A DNA stretch of 41,117 bases from Liquorilactobacillus mali (GCF_001437155.1 NZ_JQAR01000018.1:4803-45919), one strand, 5' to 3'. Numbered from the stretch's first letter, positions 16,386 through 24,742 are shown. Made by a program: numbers and translations. Notes: generated by a model from the sequence alone, not told the origin.

Positions 16386-17291
16386 TTATTGCTGAATTTT
16401 GTTTATTATTTCATCACAAATTTTATGGCTTAGATAGACATTTCTCTGTCTTAAATCACTTGACGTTGTTATTTTGACCGATGTTATGAAATTAGATACC
16501 ATTTGCTCAAAACCTCTAACATATAGTGGATTGTCCCAGTCATCAAATGAAAGTGTCTCAGTGCTGTTTTCTTGATATATCTTTAATTTCGTAAGATTTT
16601 CCAATACATAAGTTCCAGTGCTACTTGTCACTTCATATAGCTCTTGATTGGAGCCGCTATTCAGATCCATTGTCAGGTTAACGAGTGTTTTCGCAGTCTC
16701 CATTGTCACTGTAATCATCTCAAGTTTCCCATCAGTTTGAATCAGCTTACTATCACTCTTGAGGATCTTATCATCAAGCATATAAACGGCTGTATCAACA
16801 AGGTGAATAAAAAGGTCATAAATCACAAATCTTGTATCATTAATCGCATTGACACGATTCTTTTGCAGTGAAATAATTCTTTTATTTTTGACATTTTTTA
16901 ACCTATTGACCATTGGAGCAAAACGCCTGTTAAAACCAATCATTAATATTTTTGATTGGTTCAACGCTAGCAGCTGCAACTCTTTAACTTGTTTCAAGTT
17001 TTCGCTAGCAGGTTTATCTATAAAAACATGAATTCCATTTGCCAAACATCTTTTAGCAAGTTCATAATGAGCGGCAGTTGCACTGTGAATAAAGCAGGCA
17101 TCGATATTTTGTGCAATAAGCTCATCAATAGATTTAACAGTTTTTTTCAAATTATACTGTCTTGTTAGTTTATTTCGAACTTCTTCGTTTCGCGTTGCAA
17201 AAATAAAATCGGCTTGATCCCTTATTTTTGAATATGTTGGCAGATAAGCTTTTTGTGCAATATTGCCTAATCCTATTACTCCTATCTTCAT
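16386..17291 (-). CDS. Gfo/Idh/MocA-family NAD(P)-dependent oxidoreductase
   Basis: A 301-residue cytoplasmic enzyme with an N-terminal Rossmann fold starting KIGVIGLGNIAQKAYLP, where G7, G9 and A12 form the dinucleotide motif. The catalytic-lysine motif reads FIDKPASEN (K93), the equivalent of the usual EKP. The C-terminal half is the substrate domain (GFNRRFAPMV...). Family members oxidise or reduce sugars, inositols and related compounds. The length is at the short end (typical 320-350). I use ATG 17291, with GGAGGG upstream. It probably shares a transcript with the DUF2207 gene behind it. Nothing in the sequence fixes the substrate. Confidence 0.85.
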   Translation of the reverse strand: MKIGVIGLGNIAQKAYLPTYSKIRDQADFIFATRNEEVRNKLTRQYNLKKTVKSIDELIAQNIDACFIHSATAAHYELAKRCLANGIHVFIDKPASENLKQVKELQLLALNQSKILMIGFNRRFAPMVNRLKNVKNKRIISLQKNRVNAINDTRFVIYDLFIHLVDTAVYMLDDKILKSDSKLIQTDGKLEMITVTMETAKTLVNLTMDLNSGSNQELYEVTSSTGTYVLENLTKLKIYQENSTETLSFDDWDNPLYVRGFEQMVSNFITSVKITTSSDLRQRNVYLSHKICDEIINKIQQ

Positions 17292-17435
17292 TAAATACAC
17301 CCTCCTCTTAAATTCCATTCTCTTTTTTATACTTAAAGCCTATCATATTTAGCAGTTATATAATATTTTAGTTTTTAAAAGAAGTTTTCGCTACATCCAA
17401 CAAGATAAATAAGTTCTCTCATATTTACTTCCATA

Positions 17436-17488
17436 CAAAAAAAGTGAAGTAAGTTGTTCATCTCAAAGATGTATCAACTTACTTCACT
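17436..17488 (-). terminator. Strong intrinsic terminator of the gamma-glutamylation operon
   Basis: AGTGAAGTAAGTTG (17443-17456) pairs perfectly over 14 bases with CAACTTACTTCACT (17475-17488), with CATCT/AGATG extending the inner stem. On the minus strand a T-run of seven follows. It lies 22 bases past the permease stop. Confidence 0.88.
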
Positions 17489-17509
17489 CATACTAACATA
17501 TTTAAAACG

Positions 17510-18832
17510 TTAGCCTTTCTTCTTCGGTATAAAAATACCTATTAGCAGCCAAACAAAGACAATATAGGGAAATGTATTCATCGGCCACGCTGGAATCGGC
17601 CACAAGTTACTATAAATAGGGAAAACCATCACTAGAATTGCGATAATAGGTACAATCAAAAATAAAATATTATTTTTACTTTTCTTCCGAAAAAATGCAA
17701 TTGCACCAACACTTACTAAAACATACACCAATAATAAGGCAATCACACCAATCGTTCCCAAATAATTATAGTAATCTCCCGCACTAACTCCCATGCCAAT
17801 TCCAATTATGGCATAGAAAATCAAGGAAAGTATCGTTATCAAATCAAGTGCATGAACCGGTGTTTTCTTCGCTCCTTTTAGCTCGCTCATCCAAGACATC
17901 AGATAGCCCTCTTTTGATAGTGCTTGAATCATGAAAGCACCAGCATTCAAAGCACCAAAATAACAGGCAAAATAACTTGTAACAGAAGCAAAATCAATAA
18001 AAATAGCCATCCATGTACCTACATATCTTATCGATAAATAATTCAATGGAGCTGATGAATTCTGCATTTTTGCAATATTAGCTGTTCCAAAGCCAATAAT
18101 CTCTGTATAACTGACAATAAAATAGAAAATCATTGCAAAAGCAACAGATCCAAAGATTGCAACGGTAATTGCCTTAGCTGGTTTCTTTGCCCTTGGTGCA
18201 ATTGTTGCTGCACCTTCAAAACCCGCAAATGACATCAGAGCAAAAATCATTCCTGCCCCGATTCCAGAAAATGTTCCATTTGCCGGATTCAGAGGTCTTG
18301 CTGTAATTCCAGCATCGCCGCCTTGAATTAATATTGCTGCTGTCAAAACAATCAGTGCACCAACTGCAAATAATTCCAAAATAATTGCAAATTTTGTAGA
18401 GAATTCAATTCCTAGATGACTCAAGGCACCACCAATTAGCAAAACAGCAATAACGTATAGGTAAACCGGAAGATTAATATTGAAATGCTTGAAAAAAACA
18501 TCCAAAAAATTACCAACTACCGCTGAACTGCTAAATGCAAATGTTACGTATGTTAAGACAAGCAGCCAGCCAGAAATAAATCCAGTTTTTTCTCCTAAGG
18601 CTTTAGCATTATATGCATACGCTGATCCCTCACCATCGATGTTTCTTCCTAATGTGACAAAAGAAATACCAACAAATAATATTCCCAAGCCTGCCAGCAG
18701 GAATCCAAGTGGTGCAACAACTCCTGAATTTGCTACTGCTCCGGCTGTATTGAATGCCATTGCCCCAGTTGGTGCTAACATAGCTACTGATAATCCCAAT
18801 ACTTCCAGTAGTGATAGTTTTTTATTTTTCAT
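17510..18832 (-). CDS. APC-family amino acid/amine permease
   Basis: A 440-residue membrane protein with about 12 hydrophobic helices. It shows the APC signature in helix 1 (LSVAMLAPTGAMAFNTAG) and helix 6 (ALMSFAGFEGAATIAPRAKKP). These mark the superfamily of proton-coupled amino acid and polyamine carriers. AAAGGAAAA precedes the ATG. Its start overlaps the amidohydrolase stop by 11 bases, indicating translational coupling, and it is the last gene of the operon. The likely cargo is the amine or amino acid handled by the ligase and hydrolases of the same operon, as PuuP does for putrescine. That cargo is an inference from context. Confidence 0.88.
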   Translation of the reverse strand: MKNKKLSLLEVLGLSVAMLAPTGAMAFNTAGAVANSGVVAPLGFLLAGLGILFVGISFVTLGRNIDGEGSAYAYNAKALGEKTGFISGWLLVLTYVTFAFSSSAVVGNFLDVFFKHFNINLPVYLYVIAVLLIGGALSHLGIEFSTKFAIILELFAVGALIVLTAAILIQGGDAGITARPLNPANGTFSGIGAGMIFALMSFAGFEGAATIAPRAKKPAKAITVAIFGSVAFAMIFYFIVSYTEIIGFGTANIAKMQNSSAPLNYLSIRYVGTWMAIFIDFASVTSYFACYFGALNAGAFMIQALSKEGYLMSWMSELKGAKKTPVHALDLITILSLIFYAIIGIGMGVSAGDYYNYLGTIGVIALLLVYVLVSVGAIAFFRKKSKNNILFLIVPIIAILVMVFPIYSNLWPIPAWPMNTFPYIVFVWLLIGIFIPKKKG

Positions 18833-19958
18833 TTTTCCTTTCGTTTCTCGCTTTCAAATATAAATTAGTACTTGTTTGATAGCAGATCATTCTGATCCAT
18901 TGTTCCTTTTGTTCAACCGGAATATTCCTCAGCTTAGCAAAATGTTGACTTAACGCTTCTTTGAATCTTCTAGCTGCAACACCATACATCTCAGGGTAAG
19001 TACTTGCATCTGATGCAAATAAGTAACGCGAATAGGGTGCTAACTCAAGTGCCTCATCCAAAACACGTTCGACTGAGGCAGTGCCCAACGGATTAATCAA
19101 AGAAGTATCAAAATATAAATTTGGAAATACACTGGCAAGATAGCCTGCCTCACGATGATATGGATAACAGTGTAACAAAACAACTATTAGTCCTTTCACG
19201 CTCCATTCATTCAGAAAAGGACGCATCAATAATGGATTTCCTTCAAACATATCTGTATCAGCATCACCGTACCCCACATGGAATTGTAGAGGCATTTTTT
19301 GCTCGACTAAAACGGGTGCAAGGTTCCATAAAATAAAACAAATAAGCGCTGCATCGGTCAAACGCGTGTTTCCAGATTCTTTCCAGTTAATAAAAGCCTC
19401 TCTTGCCTTTGCAGTGGCTACTTTTTTAAGCCTGAGTCCGAAGCGATATGCTGCAATCGACTTAAAGCCCACGAAACCATTTTCCTTGGCACTTGCAACA
19501 TCGTTTTCCAGTGCTTGCCACCATGTTTCAAAGTCCGCCTCTTTTTGCATCCATGTCTCTGCATGCGTTTCTATTCGATAAATCGTCCGCACTGTGACAC
19601 CTGTTATCTCCTGTGTTTCCGTGATGCTCGTTATGGGATTAGCTGGAACAAAACCTGTATCAATTAAAAGCATTTGATAGTTATAGTGTTTAAAAATAGA
19701 GTGATTATATTCTATATATTCCTGACGTGTAAAGGGCTGTAAGAAATTCTGATCATCTTTTTTGTAAAAACTCTTTGCTTCTTCCTTAAATGACCACCAA
19801 GCTAACCTATTTTTAGTATCTTCAATGGGATAGTTATTATCAGCTTCAGTCGAAACTTGAGCTAACCTTTCCTCTCTGTCTTTAACATCCACACTTATTA
19901 AATAATGGCAATGATGGTCTAGAAGCGGCATTGATTGAATAAATTCTGCTAAATCCAT
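18822..19958 (-). CDS. Amidohydrolase-superfamily protein (FluG N-terminal-domain-like)
   Basis: A 378-residue predicted metal-dependent hydrolase of the amidohydrolase-2 (TIM-barrel) type. Candidate metal ligands are the HxH of LLDHHCH near residue 15, a histidine in LQFHVGYGD near 230, another in LLHCYPYHREAG near 264 and an aspartate in FASDASTYPE near 315. It starts with AGGAGG upstream of ATG, eight bases after the glutamine-synthetase-like gene. In FluG-type proteins an amidohydrolase domain is fused to a glutamine-synthetase domain. Here the two are adjacent genes, which supports a shared pathway. Its actual substrate is unknown. Confidence 0.8.
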   Translation of the reverse strand: MDLAEFIQSMPLLDHHCHYLISVDVKDREERLAQVSTEADNNYPIEDTKNRLAWWSFKEEAKSFYKKDDQNFLQPFTRQEYIEYNHSIFKHYNYQMLLIDTGFVPANPITSITETQEITGVTVRTIYRIETHAETWMQKEADFETWWQALENDVASAKENGFVGFKSIAAYRFGLRLKKVATAKAREAFINWKESGNTRLTDAALICFILWNLAPVLVEQKMPLQFHVGYGDADTDMFEGNPLLMRPFLNEWSVKGLIVVLLHCYPYHREAGYLASVFPNLYFDTSLINPLGTASVERVLDEALELAPYSRYLFASDASTYPEMYGVAARRFKEALSQHFAKLRNIPVEQKEQWIRMICYQTSTNLYLKARNERKNEK

Positions 19959-19966
19959 TTTTCCTC

Positions 19967-21322
19967 CTAGTATATATCACGATGTGCTGCTGCTATTTCT
20001 GCAGCAGTCTTTCCTTCAAAATAAGCAATATCACTCTCTTTGACTTTGGCATATGTTTCAATCCCAACATTTGAGAAAGTTTTGAGCATTACGGAATCTT
20101 CTTTTAGCGCAGCGAGTGCCTCACTTAAAGACTGCGGCAAACGACTGATTTTCTTTTCTTCTCTTTCACCTTCTGTCAATGTTTCTGGAACTACATCAAT
20201 TGGTGTCAAAGGTGTGCTTTTATTCTTAATTCCATCTAAGCCTGCGCTCAGAATCCCAGCAAGTGCCATATAAGGATTAGCAGTTGCATCACTTGCTTTT
20301 AGTTCAATGTTCATTGAACTGGCCCTGTCGCCCCTAAAAGTTGACGGAATTCTAATCGCTGCTTCTCTATTGTCTTTACCAAATGTTGCATAAGCAGAAC
20401 TCCAGTGACCCGGCTGCAATCTTTGATAAGAATTAACTGTTGGACAAGTGAGCGCAAGCAGCGCATTAATGTGTCGTAATAGTCCAGCAACAAAATAGTA
20501 ACCAACTTGGCTTAATTCCAATTGATCCTCCTTATCATAAAGGACATTCGTCCCATCCTTCCATAATGACATGTGGATATGAGCACCATTAGAAGCCGAA
20601 TTCAAATTTGGCTTGGGAGCAAATGTTGCATACAATTCAGTAGCTGCAAAAAATTCTTTTATAACTCTTTTTAATCTGATCTCATTATCCCCAGCAGTGA
20701 GCGGATCAGTTGGAGCAATCGGCAACTCATGCTGTCCTGCACCTGCCTCTGGATAATACTCAACCGGACTTATTCCAATTTCACGCAGGTTTTTTATAAG
20801 TTTTGGCAGAAAATGATACGAATTATCCATTGCTTCAGCTGCAAAACAAATCTTAGGGTTGTATGGCTCCAACGAATTATCTGGCTTTCTTTGATACAAG
20901 GTAAATTCACTTTCGTATGTCATTTTTATCTCAAAACCAAGCTTTTTATATTCAGCAACAATTGCTTGTAAAGAAACACGTGGATCAAATTCCATTTTTT
21001 GATTGTCTTGATCCCTGTAATCGCACATCATTGTCGCAACAGTTGGCGCATATGGCAATATTCGAAGTGACTTCAAATCTGGAACTAGTCGATATTCTCC
21101 AACTGCATTCATACCAGCAACAGAAACAATTTCATCGCGCATTGTCGAAGCTGGCATTGCCTTTGTAATTCCCATGCCAGCACTCAAATGATTTCCCACT
21201 TCAGAAAGAAACATCGTCTTTCCACGAGGAATACCAGTATAATCTACATAAATAAATTCTAGAAGCTCAATTCCCTGTTCATCTAAACGGTCGATTATAT
21301 TTTTAATATTTTCTTCTAGCAT
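19967..21322 (-). CDS. Glutamine-synthetase-like gamma-glutamyl ligase
   Basis: A 451-residue member of the glutamine synthetase fold. Readable sites are YESEF (136-140), PEAGAGQHE (191-199), NGAHIHMSLW (245-254), REAAIRIP (319-326) and the C-terminal IELKASDATANPYMALAG. These hold metal, glutamate and ATP ligands. The DGSS motif that positions ammonium in true GlnA is absent from the N-terminal domain, where GMGITKAMPAST (49-60) occupies the expected area. That suggests an amine rather than ammonium as acceptor, as in PuuA. AGAGG precedes the ATG. It lies between the PuuD-like hydrolase (10 bases) and the amidohydrolase (8 bases). A housekeeping GlnA role is unlikely. Confidence 0.85.
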   Translation of the reverse strand: MLEENIKNIIDRLDEQGIELLEFIYVDYTGIPRGKTMFLSEVGNHLSAGMGITKAMPASTMRDEIVSVAGMNAVGEYRLVPDLKSLRILPYAPTVATMMCDYRDQDNQKMEFDPRVSLQAIVAEYKKLGFEIKMTYESEFTLYQRKPDNSLEPYNPKICFAAEAMDNSYHFLPKLIKNLREIGISPVEYYPEAGAGQHELPIAPTDPLTAGDNEIRLKRVIKEFFAATELYATFAPKPNLNSASNGAHIHMSLWKDGTNVLYDKEDQLELSQVGYYFVAGLLRHINALLALTCPTVNSYQRLQPGHWSSAYATFGKDNREAAIRIPSTFRGDRASSMNIELKASDATANPYMALAGILSAGLDGIKNKSTPLTPIDVVPETLTEGEREEKKISRLPQSLSEALAALKEDSVMLKTFSNVGIETYAKVKESDIAYFEGKTAAEIAAAHRDIY

Positions 21323-21332
21323 ATTCTTGCCT

Positions 21333-22076
21333 CTATTTTTTGATGGCTGATCGCTCTACAAAGTCTGTGAACAACTTGAATTGTTCTTTATCATTTTGCC
21401 ACAAGTTTTCTGGATGCCACTGGACGGCAAGAATCTGATTACTGTTCTCTGATTCAACTGCCTCAACTATCCCGTCAGGAGATATTGCAGCTACCGTCAA
21501 GCCTTCTGCAACTTGTTTGATTGCTTGGTGATGTCTTGAATTAACCAAAGAATTATCCCCTAATAAGCTACTTAGTCGCGAATTGTCCTCAATTTTAACA
21601 TGATGTGTTTTGAAATGGCCTAAGGTTGCTTGAGCATGTTGGATTTTCACATTGGGATTTTGTGCCTTTAGATCCTGATAAAGCGTTCCTCCCAGAGCAA
21701 CGTTTAAAACCTGAATTCCACGACAGATTCCCAATATCGGTTTCCCAACTCTTATTGCTTCTTTTATTAACGCAATTTCAAATTTATCCTCCATTCCAAT
21801 AGTCATTCCAATTTCTGGAATAGGTTCTTCACCATAAAATAATGGATCAACATCTGGTCCGCCCGGAAGCATTAGCCCATCAATCATTGCAACTATATCT
21901 TGAATTGAGTCTTCAACATCGTCAAACTTTTCAGGAAATGGCAAGATGATTGGGATACCACCTGCCGCATAAATTGCTTCTTTTACATCATGTGGAGCAT
22001 ATGCCAAATAATCTCCAGGCATTCGTGGATTTGTTTCAATTAATTGATCGCTGGGCATTCCAATAATTGGTTTCAT
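21333..22076 (-). CDS. Gamma-glutamyl hydrolase, PuuD-like class I glutamine amidotransferase
   Basis: A 247-residue cytoplasmic peptidase C26 enzyme. The start KPIIGMPSD, the motif LMLPGGPDVDPLFYGE, the nucleophile cysteine in ILGICRGIQVLNVALGG and the His-Glu pair in VQWHPE make up the catalytic triad and the family signature. PuuD cleaves gamma-glutamyl-GABA to glutamate and GABA. The same chemistry is expected here on the product of the adjacent ligase. I prefer ATG 22076, because GAAAGGA lies 11 bases upstream; ATG 22088 would leave no spacing. It is the first gene of the operon, behind a promoter and an inverted repeat. Confidence 0.9.
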   Translation of the reverse strand: MKPIIGMPSDQLIETNPRMPGDYLAYAPHDVKEAIYAAGGIPIILPFPEKFDDVEDSIQDIVAMIDGLMLPGGPDVDPLFYGEEPIPEIGMTIGMEDKFEIALIKEAIRVGKPILGICRGIQVLNVALGGTLYQDLKAQNPNVKIQHAQATLGHFKTHHVKIEDNSRLSSLLGDNSLVNSRHHQAIKQVAEGLTVAAISPDGIVEAVESENSNQILAVQWHPENLWQNDKEQFKLFTDFVERSAIKK

Positions 22077-22095
22077 AAGTGGTATCATCCTTTCT

Positions 22096-22114
22096 ATAAG
22101 TGAGCGTTACTTAT
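22096..22114 (-). promoter_or_regulatory. Inverted repeat between promoter and puuD start (operator candidate)
   Basis: ATAAGT (22096-22101) and ACTTAT (22109-22114) are perfect inverted half-sites with a 7-base spacer. The repeat lies directly downstream of the -10 box of the operon promoter, where a bound repressor would block initiation. No regulator gene is adjacent. Confidence 0.4.
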
Positions 22115-22117
22115 CAT

Positions 22118-22146
22118 ATCATAGTAATAAATTAACTTAATTACAA
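22118..22146 (-). promoter_or_regulatory. Promoter of the puuD-ligase-amidohydrolase-permease operon
   Basis: On the minus strand TTGTAA (22146-22141) and TATGAT (22123-22118) are spaced by 17 bases (4/6 and 5/6 to consensus). They lie about 42 bases before the first start codon. Confidence 0.6.
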
Positions 22147-22247
22147 CTATCAATTATTAGCATGACTGCATAAATCAGCTGCTTTTGCCTAAAAGAGCGA
22201 AACAAAAAAGTTTTGACTTATGCAACAATTTTTGGGGAAATCAAAAT

Positions 22248-22289
22248 AATGGAGCCGAATCAAAATTTAGCTTTTGATCCAACTCCATT
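22248..22289 (-). terminator. Intrinsic terminator of the pyruvate oxidase unit
   Basis: AATGGAGCCGAATCAAAA (22248-22265) pairs with TTTTGATCCAACTCCATT (22272-22289), almost complete over 18 bases with G-T and one mismatch. It lies about 90 bases past the small gene downstream of pyruvate oxidase. It resembles the other dispersed repeats in this window. Confidence 0.7.
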
Positions 22290-22376
22290 TGGTAATTCCA
22301 GATAAATATATTTCACTGAGCTGATTAATATTCGGATTTCAAAGAAACTTGTACGCTTATTTTAACCCACAATAAA

Positions 22377-22589
22377 TCAGCCAAGTGTACTATAGTGATT
22401 AAATAAATCAATAATCATTGTGCCCTTAAAATCGGTTAGTGGCTTTCCGTCTAGTGTTACCTTAAAAATTCGATAATAATCTTGTAAATCAGGCACCTCC
22501 AGCTGTTGACGGGCAACAAACTGATCCTCTGAGCTATACTTAATTTCTTCTTTAACTCCTTGATTAAAATATTGAATAATTAACAACAC
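22377..22589 (-). CDS. Small conserved-looking protein downstream of pyruvate oxidase (unknown)
   Basis: A 70-residue frame begins at GTG 22589 with AGAGG five bases upstream, 25 bases after the pyruvate oxidase stop. It ends 88 bases before a strong terminator. Its sequence (YYRIFKVTLDGKPLTDF, GTMIIDLFNHYS) has the mix of beta-strand and polar residues of a folded soluble protein. It has no cysteine or membrane segment. I do not recognise a family. The ribosome binding site, spacing and terminator position support it as a real gene cotranscribed with pyruvate oxidase. Confidence 0.6.
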   Translation of the reverse strand: MLLIIQYFNQGVKEEIKYSSEDQFVARQQLEVPDLQDYYRIFKVTLDGKPLTDFKGTMIIDLFNHYSTLG

Positions 22590-22614
22590 AATCGCCTCTT
22601 TTTAATAATCGATT

Positions 22615-24363
22615 TTAGATTTGCTTCAAAATAGTTGATAGAGCTGGCTGCAATTCTTCACTAATATTATATTGTTTTCTGTATTCTTCGACTGTATCCT
22701 TGCCAAAAATATCTTCATCAACTGTTACAAAACTTGTATCAATTGGATCTACATTCTTAATTTTGGCATCAACTACGATAGGTTTGGTGTTTCCACTTGC
22801 TTGTAGCTCACTAATCTTCTTCATAACGTTATTCAACTCACCAAGATTCGTTACCGTAAAACCAATTGCCCCCATATCCTCAGCCATATGTGCCCAATCT
22901 GCTCCTAACAAATCAATTCCATAAAGTACTTGATTTGCCATCAATTTTTCGTGCTGAATGAATCCAAATGCTTTATTTTCAAGTATTACATTGATAACTG
23001 GCAAGTTATATTTAACTTCTGTCAGTAAATCAGGCATTACCATTGCGTATCCACCGTCTCCCGAAATTGTCCAAACTTCACGATCTGGATAGCTGAGCTT
23101 ACCTGCTAGACCAGCCGGCAGACCAAAACCCATTGTGCCGTACCATGCCGACATTGAGAATCTTTGCTGCTTGTCAAATGGTAACTGACGAATTGCCCAT
23201 TCAGTGTTATTACCAACATCGAGTCCAAAGACTGCATTATCATGCGAATTTTCTTTAATCGCACGCATTACTCCTTCTGCACTCAGACCTGCCTTGTCAT
23301 CAGAAGCAAGCTCATCTAACCAGTTATCCCAATTTTGCTTATTAATTTGTGAGGCCTTGAGAAATGTTCGTTCTTCAACCGAAAAATCTGACTTTAGTAA
23401 TTCCGCTAAAAATAATTTAGAATCTGCCAAAACTGTGATGTCTGCATCTCTTTGTTTTCCCAAATCAGCTAAATTGTTATTTACTTGAATAAACTTTATT
23501 GTTTCTGGCAAATATCTTACAAATGGGAAGTTAGTCCCAACAAAAAGTACAAGATCACTCATTAATCCAGCTTCAAAAGCTGGTTTTGTGCCTAAACGCC
23601 CCCATGATCCCATGAAGTTTTTGTGGTTTGTAGGCATTACTCCTGTCGCTGGGGCAGTAGATAAGACTGGCAAACCGAATTTTTCTGAAACTGCAACGAC
23701 CTCTTTGCGTGCCCCATAAGCTCCTTTGCCGACCCACAAAATAGGATTTTTTGCTTCTTTTAGAGCATTTAACACGGTTGTGACATCTGCTTGCTTTGGA
23801 ACTACTTGAGTTGTAGTTGCCCTCAATGGTTTGGTCTTGAAGCCATTAAAATCAATTTCTTGTCCTGACAAATCATCAGGAATAATCACGACAGAAACAG
23901 ATTTCGTCGCGTATGCAGAGCGAACGGCCTCATCAACAACATAGGGAATCTGTTCAGCACTAACAACCTGCTTATGAAATTCCGCAACATCCACAAACAT
24001 TGGATCTTGGTTCATTTCCTGGAAAAAGTTTGTATTCATAACTCCTGTTGCAGATTGACCAACAATTGCTAATGTAGGCACATGATCCATCTTTGCATCA
24101 TACAAGCCATTCAATAAATGAACCGCACCAGGCCCAGCAGACCCAAAGCTAACACCTATTTTTCCAGTTAACTTAGCATCGGCTGCGGCTGCTAGTGCTC
24201 CTACTTCTTCATGTCTAACTTGAATATAATTTATTTTTGCTTTTTCTTTATAAAAACCATCAACTGTATTATTGATTGAATCTGCAGTAATGCCATAAAT
24301 GTGATCGACATCCCAATCAATCAATACCTTTGCTAGTGCCTGTCCGGCTGTCATTTTTGCCAT
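22615..24363 (-). CDS. pox: Pyruvate oxidase (ThDP/FAD-dependent)
   Basis: A 582-residue enzyme that converts pyruvate, phosphate and oxygen to acetyl phosphate, carbon dioxide and hydrogen peroxide in aerobically grown lactobacilli. The activating glutamate region RHEEVGALAAAADAKLTGK lies at 50-68, SFGSAGPGAVHLLNG at 72-86, and the ThDP-metal motif SGDGGYAMVMPDLLTE from 434. The central domain carries the FAD-type fold (GTNFPFVRYL). Length and motifs match lactobacillus Pox/SpxB rather than acetolactate synthase. I use ATG 24363, with GGAGGG upstream; the longer reading needs TTG. A small gene follows. Its oxygen dependence suggests expression late in aerobic growth, but no regulator site is obvious. 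Confidence 0.92.
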   Translation of the reverse strand: MAKMTAGQALAKVLIDWDVDHIYGITADSINNTVDGFYKEKAKINYIQVRHEEVGALAAAADAKLTGKIGVSFGSAGPGAVHLLNGLYDAKMDHVPTLAIVGQSATGVMNTNFFQEMNQDPMFVDVAEFHKQVVSAEQIPYVVDEAVRSAYATKSVSVVIIPDDLSGQEIDFNGFKTKPLRATTTQVVPKQADVTTVLNALKEAKNPILWVGKGAYGARKEVVAVSEKFGLPVLSTAPATGVMPTNHKNFMGSWGRLGTKPAFEAGLMSDLVLFVGTNFPFVRYLPETIKFIQVNNNLADLGKQRDADITVLADSKLFLAELLKSDFSVEERTFLKASQINKQNWDNWLDELASDDKAGLSAEGVMRAIKENSHDNAVFGLDVGNNTEWAIRQLPFDKQQRFSMSAWYGTMGFGLPAGLAGKLSYPDREVWTISGDGGYAMVMPDLLTEVKYNLPVINVILENKAFGFIQHEKLMANQVLYGIDLLGADWAHMAEDMGAIGFTVTNLGELNNVMKKISELQASGNTKPIVVDAKIKNVDPIDTSFVTVDEDIFGKDTVEEYRKQYNISEELQPALSTILKQI

Positions 24364-24432
24364 AATAATTCCCTCCAAATAAATATTTGTACTTTATGTT
24401 ATTTTGTTGTTACCTTTTTTATTACAAATTCC

Positions 24433-24461
24433 ACTCTAACACCTTTATAAATGCTTTTCAA
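24433..24461 (-). promoter_or_regulatory. Possible pox promoter
   Basis: On the minus strand TTGAAA (24461-24456) and TAGAGT (24438-24433) are 17 bases apart. The -10 match is moderate, so this is tentative. Confidence 0.4.
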
Positions 24462-24490
24462 TAGTAAGTTTATTTTTTTATTTTTACAAT

Positions 24491-24529
24491 AAAAAAAAGA
24501 CCATATTAAAATTTAATTTTAATATAGTC
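24491..24529 (-). terminator. Intrinsic terminator behind the ABC exporter pair
   Basis: GACCATATTAAAATT (from 24499) pairs with AATTTTAATATAGTC (ending 24529). On the minus strand the stem is followed by eight T residues. It lies about 210 bases past the exporter stop. Confidence 0.65.
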
Positions 24530-24742
24530 CTTCATTGACCTTTATAATTGTACTTTACAACTCAAAGAAGCTCAAAGTTTCCGTTCAATTTTAAATTATT
24601 ATGACAAGGAAAACGTTATGTTCCTAATTTTACGCCAGCAATCAAGTACTAACCATTTGCATTAAGCTTAAGCTCCCACAAAAAACAGTTGCTATAGTTG
24701 CTTTTAATAAATGTTACTTTTTTTGTTTCTTGTCGTTACAAA

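Larger units (their letters stand above)
24364..24742. other. 379-base intergenic region between ABC exporter and pox
   Basis: No gene is seen. It contains the pox promoter region and a terminator hairpin at 24491-24529. An AT-rich tail behind the ABC gene includes a tandem AGTTGCT repeat near 24689-24704. Confidence 0.55.

Noticed and set aside
18480-18863. A 127-codon plus-strand frame over the permease and amidohydrolase junction
   Set aside because: Antisense to two well-supported genes with no start signal; its proline/alanine/asparagine-rich composition is a reflection of the real genes.
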